Shown: positions 6,416 through 13,361, numbered from the stretch's first letter. The stretch: DNA of 15,211 nt from Rhodoferax sp. (GCA_017880985.1 JADGRK010000017.1:1-15211); one strand, 5' to 3'. Numbers and translations are program-made. The notes: a model not told the origin generated them from the sequence alone.

Positions 6416-7588
6416 CTAAATCTTGGGGGTTGCCAAATAAGCGGCGATGTCAGCCAAATTTTGCGCTGTGAATTTGCCACTGAACGACGACATTGCGCCC
6501 ACCGAGCCGATAGCACCGCTGATGGTGGTAGGTGAGTTGGCACCATTCAAGATTTTGCTCATACTGGGAGGGGTTCCGTGGCAGCCGCCGCAACCATTGG
6601 CTACATAAAGGGCTTTGCCAGCAGTTGCTGAAGCCGCTGGTGCCGCTGGTGCCGCTGGTGTCGCTGGTGTCGCTGGTGTCGCTGGTGTCGTTCCTGCGCC
6701 CCTACCCGTGCCGGCATCCGCCGAGTCCAGGTGATTGCTATGGACTTCGTTTTCAATTTCGGTTTTGCAATCCTGCGCAACATTCGTGCTGTTGGTGGCG
6801 CAGGCCAGGTGCTCAACGTTATCCGAAACTTTTCCGATGTCCGAGAGTTGGGTTAGCAAGCTGTGTTCGACGTCGATTTCGACCGCGTGAGAACCGCCTG
6901 GAGCGCTGCCGCCCGTGACCGCGACGGTGACCGCGCTGCCAGTTGCTGACGTAATGGAAGTCTGGATGCTAACCACCAGAACATGAGCTCGTTCACCCGC
7001 TTTTTTATGTTCGGTGCTGCCCTCGGCGCTCTTGGCCACAAAGTTGTCAAACGCCGAAACTTGCATGTTGTTCAAGCCCAGTTGGCTAATCACATAGTGA
7101 TCCGCATCGGCAACACTGGTGGTGGTGCCAGCGGCGTGGTCGGCATCAATCTTGGTTTGCACCATGTTGGTCAAGGGGCTGATGACGGGGTCGCTGACAT
7201 CAAGTTTGCCAACCGGGGTTTGCAAGGTGTAGCTGGTCGGGATGGCGCCGGTATCCTTATCGGTTGACAGGCCTGCAGTAACCACGGCTATGAGCTTGGC
7301 GGTCGCCAGATCGGCCGTTGGAATATCGAGCGTGACCTGCCCGTTAAGGTCGGTGTGGCCCTGGATTTCAGTCGCATCGCAGACACCGTTGGCGTTGCTA
7401 TCGACACACACCAGGGCGTTCTGAATCAGCCCGTCCATGACCGTGAAGGTTTTGCTGGTCTTGGCGATCGTCGGGACTGGATTGGTATTTGCAGCAACTG
7501 TGCTGCTGCCGCCCCCACCGCAAGCGCTAAGGCTAACAACAGCGGCGGCGATCAAGCCGAGTGTGAAATGCGATTTAACAATTTTCAT
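6416..7588 (-). CDS. Lipoprotein with calcium-loop-like motif and C-terminal monohaem cytochrome c domain
   Basis: I do not recognise a named gene. The 390-residue protein starts with a lipoprotein signal peptide ending in the lipobox LSA-C23, followed by a Gly/Ser linker, so it should be membrane-anchored in the periplasm or outer membrane. Residues 63-74 (DSNANGVCDATE) look like an EF-hand/dockerin-type calcium loop flanked by C61 and C70. A middle region of about 200 residues is unassigned. A TPA/APA linker (about 301-318) leads into a small class I cytochrome c domain: CGGCH at 333-337, with M366 in GAMSSFSG as the probable distal haem ligand. I prefer the ATG at 7588 over an ATG seven codons upstream because AAGGAA lies about 8 bases before it and it starts the signal peptide cleanly. 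A role in extracellular or periplasmic electron transfer is inference from the haem. Confidence 0.85.
   Translation of the reverse strand: MKIVKSHFTLGLIAAAVVSLSACGGGGSSTVAANTNPVPTIAKTSKTFTVMDGLIQNALVCVDSNANGVCDATEIQGHTDLNGQVTLDIPTADLATAKLIAVVTAGLSTDKDTGAIPTSYTLQTPVGKLDVSDPVISPLTNMVQTKIDADHAAGTTTSVADADHYVISQLGLNNMQVSAFDNFVAKSAEGSTEHKKAGERAHVLVVSIQTSITSATGSAVTVAVTGGSAPGGSHAVEIDVEHSLLTQLSDIGKVSDNVEHLACATNSTNVAQDCKTEIENEVHSNHLDSADAGTGRGAGTTPATPATPATPAAPAAPAASATAGKALYVANGCGGCHGTPPSMSKILNGANSPTTISGAIGSVGAMSSFSGKFTAQNLADIAAYLATPKI
6636..6689 (-). repeat. Six tandem 9-bp units encoding a TPA/APA linker
   Basis: Six head-to-tail copies of gctggtg(t/c)c run on the plus strand: two with gctggtgcc, then four with gctggtgtc. 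On the coding strand they encode four TPA and two APA triplets, forming a rigid Pro/Ala/Thr linker directly before the cytochrome c domain of the lipoprotein. The 9-base unit keeps the frame, so copy-number change would only alter linker length. Confidence 0.92.
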
Positions 7589-7742
7589 GGTCAGATTCCT
7601 TTGCGTCATTGAGCAAGTTGTAGAAGACTTCTGGTCTAGATTTGTCCAAACTGGCTCTCAGGAATAAAGCTTCGTTTCACTGCATTGGATAGTACGCAGC
7701 AAACATTAAATCAAGCTTAACCAACCCCGTAACACTCTGTAA

Positions 7743-8573
7743 TTAATGTGCGTGCGCCAGACTGCTCACCGCGGTGACCAGCACGATGCCGACCAGCAGC
7801 CAGGCAATTTGCGCAGCAGTCTCCCGTGCGGTCAGGCGGGTTTGCAACTGGGGTATCAAATCGGCCAGCGCCACATAGACAAAGCTGCTGGACGCGACCA
7901 CCAGAAAGAACGGCAGATAGTCCTGTAACCGGTCCACCAGCCAGTAGCCAACCAGCCCGCCCAGCGCGGTCACCGCCCCGGCAATAGATACCTTGACCAG
8001 CGCTACGTGCTTGTTGCCAGCCCCGCCTCGCAACACCATCAAGTCGCCCATGTGGTGCGGCACTTCATGCGCCAGCACCGCCAGCGCAGCGATCACTCCG
8101 AGACGCATGTTGGCCATGAAAGCCGATGCGATCAGCACGCCGTCGCCAAAGCAGTGCACACTGTCACCGGTGAGCACGGCCCAGGCACCAGCCTGGGCTG
8201 ACGGGCTCGGGTGTCCATGCGCATGCAGGCCTGCAGCGTGCAAATGCGTTGAATCATGTTCGTGCGCGTCAGTTGGGTCGGAATGCACTTCCTGATGATG
8301 CTCGTGCCCGTGGTGCCAGAGCTCGGCCTTGTCAAGCAAAAAGAAAAAGATCAACCCGCCCAGCAAGGTCATAAACAAATTGTGCGCTGCGACCTGAGTT
8401 TCAAACGCCTCTGGCAACAAATGCATGAAAGCGGTGGCCAGCAGCGCGCCCGCCGCCAGACTGAGCATGTGTTGCGTGTAGCGCGCCAGCACGCCAAAAC
8501 CCAACAGCGCGGCCAACCACACGCTGCCAATACCAGCGGCCAGGGTTGCAAGCAAAATTGCTATCAAAGTCAT
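7743..8573 (-). CDS. ZIP-family divalent metal transporter
   Basis: An inner-membrane transporter of 276 residues, probably moving zinc or another divalent metal into the cytoplasm, as is usual for the ZIP family. It has about eight hydrophobic segments and a cytoplasmic His-rich loop at 87-121 with 13 histidines between the third and fourth helices, the usual place. The metal-path motifs are present but altered: H140-CFGDG where LIV-1-type ZIPs have HNxxDG, and H169-EVPHHMGD where they have HExPHExGD, so the second Glu is His174. An earlier MHLLPEAFE helix also fits. The ATG at 8571-8573 is followed directly by the first helix. The gene lies behind the terminator at 8617-8643, so it needs its own promoter in about 40 bases. 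No Zur-like site was recognised. Confidence 0.93.
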   Translation of the reverse strand: MTLIAILLATLAAGIGSVWLAALLGFGVLARYTQHMLSLAAGALLATAFMHLLPEAFETQVAAHNLFMTLLGGLIFFFLLDKAELWHHGHEHHQEVHSDPTDAHEHDSTHLHAAGLHAHGHPSPSAQAGAWAVLTGDSVHCFGDGVLIASAFMANMRLGVIAALAVLAHEVPHHMGDLMVLRGGAGNKHVALVKVSIAGAVTALGGLVGYWLVDRLQDYLPFFLVVASSSFVYVALADLIPQLQTRLTARETAAQIAWLLVGIVLVTAVSSLAHAH

Positions 8574-8616
8574 CGCTATACAAGCATAAAGGAAGAGGCT
8601 TAGAGTCTGATTTCAT

Positions 8617-8643
8617 AAAAAAGCCGCCCTGAAGGCGGCTTTT
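8617..8643 (-). terminator. Intrinsic terminator after the aminotransferase/cytochrome-fragment unit
   Basis: On the minus strand GCCGCC pairs with GGCGGC around a five-base loop, extended by an A/T stretch to a ten-base stem (8619-8628 with 8634-8643), and is followed by six T residues. It lies 35 bases after the stop of the cytochrome fragment, in the right orientation to end transcripts coming from the aminotransferase. The stem is also T-flanked on the plus strand, so it may work both ways. Confidence 0.85.
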
Positions 8644-8677
8644 GCAAGATCAACCAAGGAATACGGGTTGAAGTTTA

Positions 8678-9094
8678 TCATTCACCCTTTGGACCATTGT
8701 GGCAGTCATAGCAGCCCACATTCTGCCCTGCGGTGAAGGTCTTGGAGCTTTCTTCGACTATGAAGGTCTTGTTCATCTTGATCTGGCTCAGCGCGGTGCC
8801 GCGATAGTCTGCCCCGTGGCAATAAGAACAGGCTGCAGCACCGCCGCCCTCCACAACGCTCTTGTGACTCGAAACCCAGGCATTGCCGGTGGTGTGCATG
8901 CCGTGCGGACCCCCGGTGATGGTACTGGGCACCGTGATGTGGCAGGCCGTGCACTCACTGATGGTGCCTGCGTGACCCTGAACATCGTTGCTCAACACGT
9001 TGTCGTTAACATGAGAAGTCGGGTATTCGGCATGCGTTGCACCGTGGCAGGATTCACATTGCAGTCCGCCGTGGCCGCTGCTGAAACGGTACAA
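8678..9094 (-). pseudogene. C-terminal remnant of a multihaem c-type cytochrome (four haem motifs)
   Basis: The frame encodes 138 residues with four CxxCH motifs, CESCH (13-17), CTACH (48-52), CSYCH (89-93) and CYDCH (128-132), plus scattered histidines fit for distal ligands (SGHGG, GHAG, GPHGMH). This pattern resembles the C-terminus of larger multihaem cytochromes of metal-reducing bacteria such as Geobacter and Rhodoferax. The only start is TTG at 9092-9094, with an in-frame TAA directly before it, no ribosome binding site and no signal peptide. Haem cannot be attached without export, so a working product is unlikely. The N-terminal part is absent: the aminotransferase stop lies only 24 bases upstream. 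It is best explained as what remains after a deletion or recombination. The haem motifs are intact, which suggests recent loss. Confidence 0.7.
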
Positions 9095-9118
9095 TTAAAG
9101 AGCTCATGAGCCCCAGCG

Positions 9119-10246
9119 TTACAAAACCTGGTCCAACGCCGCCGCCAACTGCTCCACGGTCCGATCCGGGTCATGCCATTTTTCCAGGCCAAACAGTCCC
9201 ACCCGGAATGTCATAAAGTCGCTCGGCTCGTCACACTGAAGCGGCACCCCCGAGGCAGTTTGCAGACCCACCGCGAGAAATTTGCTGCCCGACTGAATCT
9301 GCGGGTCCGCCGTATAGCTGACCACGACACCTGGTGCCTTGAAGCCTTCTGCCGCGACGCTGGGTAAGCCGCGGCTCTCGAACAACACGCGGACCCGACG
9401 GCCGATCTCAATTTGCTCCGCACGCACCTTGTCAAAACCGTAAGCCCGCGTTTCCTTCATCACATCGCGCAGGCGTGTGAGGCTATCGGTTGGCAAGGTG
9501 GCGTGGTAGGCATGGCCGCCATTCTCGTAGGCTTGCATGATCTGCAACCACTTCTTGAGATCGCAAGCGAAGCTGCTGCTGGTGGTAGCATCGATGGCCG
9601 TACGGGCGCGCTCACTGAGCATCACAAGAGCACAACAAGGCGAGCTACTCCAGCCCTTTTGCGGCGCGCTGATCAGGATGTCCACCCCAGTGGCTTTCAT
9701 ATTGACCCACATGGCACCGGAGGCGATGCAATCCAGCACGAACAGACCGCCCACCTCGTGCACTGCATCGGCGACAGCGCGCAAGTAATCGTCTGGCAGC
9801 ATCATGCCGGATGCGGTCTCAACGTGCGGGGCGAACACCACATCTGGCTTTTTCTCCCGGATCGTGACCACCACTTCGCCAATCGGCGCAGGAATCCAGG
9901 GCGACTGTTTGCCATCACCGACACGGCGTGCTTTGAGCACCGTCGATTCAGCGGCAATGTGGCCCATATCCAGAATTTGCGTCCAGCGGTAACTGAACCA
10001 ACCATTCCGAATGATCAATACCTTCTTGTCACCGGCAAACTGGCGTGCCACCGCTTCCATGCCAAAGGTACCACTGCCCGGCACAAGCAGGGCACAGTCG
10101 GCGTGATAGACCTCTTTCAGAATACCGGAAATATCCTTCATGACGCCCTGAAAGCTTTTAGACATATGGTTAAGGGCGCGGTCGGTATAGACCACCGAGA
10201 ATTCGAGCAGACCGTCGGGATCGACGTGGGGCAATAGGCCGGACAT
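9119..10246 (-). CDS. Class V PLP-dependent aminotransferase (alanine/serine-glyoxylate type)
   Basis: A cytoplasmic fold-type I PLP enzyme of 375 residues. It shows the small-domain start LLPHVDPDGLLEFSVVYTD, a cofactor-binding PGSGTFGMEAVARQF (56-70), the PLP-ring aspartate D172 in FVLDCIASGA (169-178), the Schiff-base lysine K197 in SAPQKGWSSSP, and a C-terminal domain ending in FRVGLFGLEKWHDPDRTVEQL. This is the alanine-glyoxylate / serine-pyruvate aminotransferase family; the substrates cannot be fixed from sequence. The ATG at 10244-10246 has a strong AGGAGAT ribosome binding site. A perfect 12-base palindrome (TTTCAATTGAAA, 10260-10271) lies just upstream in the leader. Its transcript would run through the cytochrome remnant to the terminator at 8617-8643. 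The start faces away from the tRNA-Ser gene. Confidence 0.92.
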   Translation of the reverse strand: MSGLLPHVDPDGLLEFSVVYTDRALNHMSKSFQGVMKDISGILKEVYHADCALLVPGSGTFGMEAVARQFAGDKKVLIIRNGWFSYRWTQILDMGHIAAESTVLKARRVGDGKQSPWIPAPIGEVVVTIREKKPDVVFAPHVETASGMMLPDDYLRAVADAVHEVGGLFVLDCIASGAMWVNMKATGVDILISAPQKGWSSSPCCALVMLSERARTAIDATTSSSFACDLKKWLQIMQAYENGGHAYHATLPTDSLTRLRDVMKETRAYGFDKVRAEQIEIGRRVRVLFESRGLPSVAAEGFKAPGVVVSYTADPQIQSGSKFLAVGLQTASGVPLQCDEPSDFMTFRVGLFGLEKWHDPDRTVEQLAAALDQVL

Positions 10247-10354
10247 GGTTATCTCCTGTTTTCAATTGAAACGAGCGCCAAGCCATTGGCTAGGGCGAGC
10301 TAGCTAAACAGCTTAGCATGCCTTTTGTCCAAACGCACGTAGAATACGCGCCTC

Positions 10355-10444
10355 GGAAGCGTGGCAGAGTGGTCGATTGCACCGGTCTTGAAAACCGGCG
10401 ATGTTTTGCGACATCCGTGAGTTCGAATCTCACCGCTTCCGCCA
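10355..10444 (+). tRNA. tRNA-Ser (UGA anticodon)
   Basis: The acceptor arms GGAAGCG (10355-10361) and CGCTTCC (10434-10440) pair perfectly, followed by the discriminator G and an encoded CCA (10442-10444). The anticodon stem ccggt/accgg encloses the loop cttgaaa, giving anticodon TGA at 10389-10391, which reads UCN codons including UCA. A long variable arm, as in serine tRNAs, and GTTCGAATC in the T arm complete it. A possible -10 box TAGAAT lies at 10340-10345, about 10 bases before the gene; no clear -35 box was found. Confidence 0.98.
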
Positions 10445-10770
10445 TTGACCCTTGTCTCTCAACGGCTTTCGGGCAGTCAGGGGCTTCTACTCATCACCGT
10501 ACCCATCATTTTGCTTGATATGTTGTGACACAAACTGTCAGCCTGACGTGTTGCCCATGTGGTGGTCCGTGTTTAACCAGGCGTCACTTTGGGTGCACTT
10601 CCGTGCCAGATTCGCGTTCGTCAGCCTTGGAAAGGCCCTGGCCGAACTGGAACTCAGGCGCTGTGCCCCAATGAAAAGCCTGGGCGACGATTCCATGGCG
10701 TGTGCCCGAGCGGTGTTTCATCCAGTTTCCCTTGATTGACTGATGAGACCGCTTCCACGGTCGTCGGCTG
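10445..10770. other. Stretch without a supported gene between tRNA-Ser and the RcnB-like gene
   Basis: In these 326 bases I see no convincing gene, repeat or integrase. One plus-strand frame (10452-10739, 95 codons) is open, but it starts with TTG, has no ribosome binding site and resembles nothing I know. A weak hairpin GACCG-CTTCCA-CGGTC (10747-10762) lies just after the RcnB-like stop and could help end that minus-strand transcript, though it lacks a T tract. The 3' side of a serine tRNA is a common integration site, but no repeated tRNA end is visible here. Confidence 0.5.
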
Positions 10771-11184
10771 TCAATTATTCAGCAATAGCTGCAGGATGAC
10801 GCCGGTGGCAATCGCAACCAGAACATAGTCACCGCCAGTTTGAACCCAATGGTAACCACGGGGCGGGGCACTCAGGTGGTGGCCGCGCCAGTCGTCAACC
10901 ACATATTGCCGGTTGCGGTATTCCATCGGAAGGCGCTGGCCCCTGTGGAATGCATGGTCCGGGCCGGCACCACGCTCGTCCGGTCGCGCATTGTTGTGCG
11001 CCCGACCCTGATTTTGAGGGCGATTCGGCTGGCGTGCCTGGGGGTTGCGACGATCCTGCTGGCCCGCGCGGGATTGTTCTCGGTCACTCTGAACGCGATC
11101 GAGGCCACTCCCCTGGGCGAAAGAAAATCCTGCCGTGGTCAAAGACATGACCATGATGGCGGAAACAATTGCGTTACTTTTCAT
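10771..11184 (-). CDS. RcnB-like periplasmic protein
   Basis: A 137-residue secreted protein. A signal peptide (about residues 1-23, ending near SFA-Q) is followed by a highly charged, low-complexity region rich in Arg, Gln, Asn and Asp (about 25-75). The C-terminal part has the RcnB-type pattern: YRNRQYVVDDWRGHHLSAPP, then RGYHWVQTGGDYVLVAIATG and a hydrophobic tail. RcnB of E. coli is a periplasmic protein needed for nickel/cobalt homeostasis; most RcnB-domain proteins are uncharacterised, so a metal role is inference. The ATG at 11182-11184 is preferred over one four codons upstream because GGAG lies 6 bases before it and the signal peptide begins there. It is divergent from the genes at 11389 onward and stands alone. 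Confidence 0.78.
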   Translation of the reverse strand: MKSNAIVSAIMVMSLTTAGFSFAQGSGLDRVQSDREQSRAGQQDRRNPQARQPNRPQNQGRAHNNARPDERGAGPDHAFHRGQRLPMEYRNRQYVVDDWRGHHLSAPPRGYHWVQTGGDYVLVAIATGVILQLLLNN

Positions 11185-11388
11185 GCTGGACTCCATTTGG
11201 TTAAGAGCTGTCGTATTGGCCTCACGACACTTTGCCGCGCCCGTTGTGTCGGGCTAGTATTGACCAACTCAACTACATATTAGGCTTGCTAAACCACATA
11301 TTCTGTGCGCTGGCGCACACAGAGACGCCGATCCGGCCAGGCACTCGGCAGCTGGCCCCTAATCGTCCGCAAAGGTTTTTAGGAGAAG
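11185..11388. promoter_or_regulatory. Divergent intergenic region, RcnB-like gene / SGNH hydrolase side
   Basis: This 204-base region should carry the RcnB-like promoter and perhaps one for the plus-strand genes, but no pair of good -35/-10 boxes was found. It holds an inverted repeat CGACAC/GTGTCG (11225-11230 and 11246-11251) and a direct repeat ACATATT at 11275-11281 and 11296-11302, 21 bases apart, which is two helical turns. Both could be protein-binding sites; this is only a suggestion from spacing. A clear ribosome binding site AGGAG (11381-11385) ends the region. Confidence 0.3.
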
Positions 11389-11658
11389 ATGACGGGATGG
11401 CAACCCTTATCCCGGCGCTTGGCGCCTGGTATCGCGCATGACACCGGGGGAGCTCCGAACGGCCACGCGGTTGGAACAAAAGCTCGACGACGACTACCCA
11501 TCGTTCTACCCCTTGCGTATGCTGCGACATGGCGAACACTATGCGCGACTGTCTGCGGTCATCTGCTGGACGGGGAGAACCAAGTCTGGAATGTCCTGAC
11601 ACTTGCATGCACCGAATGGGAATCTGAATGGGCGAGTGGAAACTTTATCTATGGCTGA
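11389..11658 (+). CDS. Doubtful small ORF(s) before the SGNH hydrolase, possibly frameshifted
   Basis: A frame of 89 codons starts at ATG 11389 right after AGGAG (11381-11385), and its TGA overlaps an internal ATG of the hydrolase (TGATG at 11656-11660), as in coupled genes. Only its last third (LDGENQVWNVLTLACTEW) looks like ordinary protein; its middle has poor codon use. A second frame reads MATLIPALGAWYRA from ATG 11397 to a stop at 11439-11441, which overlaps (ATGA) a third frame at 11438-11599 encoding 53 residues, including RLEQKLDDDYPSFYPLRMLR, with high GC at third positions. The protein-like signal therefore seems to change frame twice. This could be two small overlapping genes or one gene broken by frameshifts. 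I do not recognise the product. Confidence 0.3.
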   Translation: MTGWQPLSRRLAPGIAHDTGGAPNGHAVGTKARRRLPIVLPLAYAATWRTLCATVCGHLLDGENQVWNVLTLACTEWESEWASGNFIYG

Positions 11659-12377
11659 TGTTTCCCGGGCCAATCCTCTGGCTGCAAGGACGGCACGTTC
11701 GCCGTGTGATACCCCATTTGCCTGAGCCGCCCGGACAGCGGGCGGGCTCTGTCGGCCTGGGACCATTGATTCGCATACTGGTTGCCGGAGACTCAGCCGC
11801 TGCTGGCGTGGGTGCCTCATCGCAGGACGAAGCACTTTGCGGCCAATTGGTGAATGGATTAAGCCAACACGGTCGGGTTGACTGGTGCCTGATTGCGGCC
11901 ACTGGTCTGGATTCGCTCGGGTTGATGACTTTGCTTTCGGACACCCCGGTTGATCAATATGACTTGGTCATTCTGTCAATCGGCGTCAACGATGTGACAG
12001 CGCTGCGGTCCCCGCGCCAATGGCTGCAATTGCAGGACCAACTGACAAAGCTCATCGAGACTCGCTTCAGGCCGCAGCTTATGATTCATTGCGCGCTGCC
12101 ACCGATGCACGCTTTCACTGGATTGCCGCAACCGCTGCGCTGGTTTTTTGGACTTTGGGCGCAAGAATTCAATCGGCAGTTGGCTGGCGTGCTGTCGGGA
12201 CAGACCCGGCGAACCCTGCACCAGCCATTTCTGGAAGCTGCTTCTGGCGGATTGGCAAGCGATGGCTTTCATCCTGGCCCAGCTGGGTACACAGCTTGGG
12301 CAGAAAGCTTGAGCAAAGGAATTCTGGCAGCCCGATTGACAGAACAATCGACGGTGTCAGCCATGGTCCACCGCTAA
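11628..12377 (+). CDS. SGNH/GDSL-type hydrolase, probable membrane-anchored esterase
   Basis: A 249-residue serine hydrolase of the SGNH fold. The catalytic serine block is GDSAAAG (54-60, Ser56), the block III Asn is N121 in SIGVND, and the Asp/His pair is D211/H214 in ASDGFHPGPAGY. Between GDS and GVND a helix and strand (CLIAATGLDSLGLM) fit the fold; the block II glycine is probably in AATG. The N-terminus has one hydrophobic segment (LYLWLMFPGPILWLQG), so it is probably tethered to the inner membrane; the side facing the active site is not clear. The ATG at 11628 follows GGGA at a good distance; an alternative ATG at 11658 would start inside the hydrophobic stretch and overlap the upstream ORF by TGATG. 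The substrate is unknown: esterase, lipase and acyl-ester carbohydrate activities all occur in this family. Confidence 0.9.
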   Translation: MGEWKLYLWLMFPGPILWLQGRHVRRVIPHLPEPPGQRAGSVGLGPLIRILVAGDSAAAGVGASSQDEALCGQLVNGLSQHGRVDWCLIAATGLDSLGLMTLLSDTPVDQYDLVILSIGVNDVTALRSPRQWLQLQDQLTKLIETRFRPQLMIHCALPPMHAFTGLPQPLRWFFGLWAQEFNRQLAGVLSGQTRRTLHQPFLEAASGGLASDGFHPGPAGYTAWAESLSKGILAARLTEQSTVSAMVHR

Positions 12378-12485
12378 AACGTTAAATCCGAGCGCACTCT
12401 TTACAGTTTGTTCACAAAAATTGCGCACATTTTTCTTGTTTGAACGATCAAAATTGACTAAATTGCAAACTCATCAAGGAGCATC

Positions 12486-13145
12486 GTGAAAAAATTACTT
12501 CTAGTGTCAGTAGTATTGGCCGCCAGCGGTGTGTGCCTGGCGCAAGAAGTAGGACGCGTGATTTCCTCAACGCCCGTCATCGGGCGAGTCAACGCGCCCA
12601 GGCAAGTCTGCACCACTGAGCCAGTCGCCATTCAGGCGCCCAAGTCTGGTGCGGGTGCGCTGATGGGGGCCATCGCTGGCGGTGCCATGGGCAACGCGAT
12701 CGGCGGTGGCATGGGTACAGCGGCCGCAACCATGATTGGCATCGTGGGTGGAGCCGCCATCGGTGACCGGATTGAGGGAGAACAAGCAGCACAAGTTGAA
12801 AACGTGCAGCGCTGCACAACGCAAAACTATTTTGAAAACCAGCCGGTGGCATACAACGTCATTTACGAATATGGCGGCAAACAGTATTCGGTGCAGATGC
12901 CTACCAACCCGGGCCCAACGGTTCAACTTCAAGTCACCCCGGTCGGAACCAGCACTCAAACGGCACTGCCTGCCAGCAACGTCACTTATTCGCAACCAGC
13001 CTATACGCAATCACGCTATGTTGTGGTGGCACCACCGGACTATCCGGTTTATTACCAACCAAACTACGTCGTGCCGTTTGCGTTGGGACTTGGTTTTGGT
13101 TACCTTGGCGGGTACGGTGGTTACCGGCACGGTCGCTGGCGTTGA
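12486..13145 (+). CDS. Glycine-zipper (2TM) envelope protein
   Basis: A 219-residue exported protein. A signal peptide (1-19, cleavage near CLA-QE) is followed by a Gly/Ala-rich glycine-zipper segment at about 55-93 (GALMGAIAGGAMGNAIGGGM, then GIVGGAAIGDRIEGE), typical of the SlyB/OmpA-linker-like 2TM glycine-zipper group. After that come QRCTTQNYFENQPVAYNVIY and YEYGGKQYSVQMPTNPG, the conserved C-terminal part of many such proteins, and a Tyr/Pro/Gly-rich tail ending in GGYGGYRHGRWR. The GTG start at 12486 is set by AAGGAG at 12475-12480. Family members sit in the outer membrane or periplasm; the function is unknown. It leads a probable operon with two small membrane proteins 33 bases downstream. 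The 108-base AT-rich gap before it probably holds its promoter, with only weak box matches. Confidence 0.88.
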   Translation: MKKLLLVSVVLAASGVCLAQEVGRVISSTPVIGRVNAPRQVCTTEPVAIQAPKSGAGALMGAIAGGAMGNAIGGGMGTAAATMIGIVGGAAIGDRIEGEQAAQVENVQRCTTQNYFENQPVAYNVIYEYGGKQYSVQMPTNPGPTVQLQVTPVGTSTQTALPASNVTYSQPAYTQSRYVVVAPPDYPVYYQPNYVVPFALGLGFGYLGGYGGYRHGRWR

Positions 13146-13178
13146 TTTCCCGCCAACAAGACCCAAGGAGGACGCAAA

Positions 13179-13361
13179 GTGAAAGCAGTGTTTGCCACCA
13201 TTATTTTGTCGATTCTTTCAGCCGTCGCGGGTGTCTTGGCGGTAACGCAGTTGTGTGCAAAAACAAGTGTTGCGGCCAGCCCGGATTACCTGACTCGCCC
13301 AGCCACAGCGCAGACCGGACCTTACCCACGACAGCGACTTCAACAATGGATCAACCATTAG
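13179..13361 (+). CDS. Small single-pass membrane or secreted protein, first of a tandem pair
   Basis: A 60-residue protein of unknown function. Residues 3-25 form one hydrophobic helix (AVFATIILSILSAVAGVLAV), followed by a short polar, Pro/Thr/Gln-rich tail of about 35 residues. The helix may be a membrane anchor or an uncleaved signal. The GTG start at 13179 is supported by AAGGAGG about 8 bases upstream. It lies 33 bases after the glycine-zipper gene and 12 bases before the next small gene, whose N-terminus is similar: 9 of 25 residues are identical in the helix, with most others conservative. I do not recognise the family. The strong ribosome binding site and paired arrangement argue that it is real. 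Confidence 0.7.
   Translation: MKAVFATIILSILSAVAGVLAVTQLCAKTSVAASPDYLTRPATAQTGPYPRQRLQQWINH

Noticed and set aside
6532..6918. Plus-strand frame with LVPLVPLVSLVS repeats
   Set aside because: It is the complement of the 9-bp tandem repeat in the cytochrome lipoprotein, not a separate protein.
8553..8610. Possible third copy of the dispersed repeat at the start of the ZIP gene
   Set aside because: It shares tgctat, scattered short matches and gattt with the 1992-2047 copy, but needs gaps and the match is weak by eye; not listed as a repeat.
10452..10739. 95-codon frame after tRNA-Ser
   Set aside because: TTG start, no ribosome binding site, no recognisable motif, and odd composition for a gene in this genome.
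11273..11608. 111-codon minus-strand frame before the SGNH hydrolase
   Set aside because: No ribosome binding site or recognisable domain, and the plus strand of the same stretch has the better coding look.
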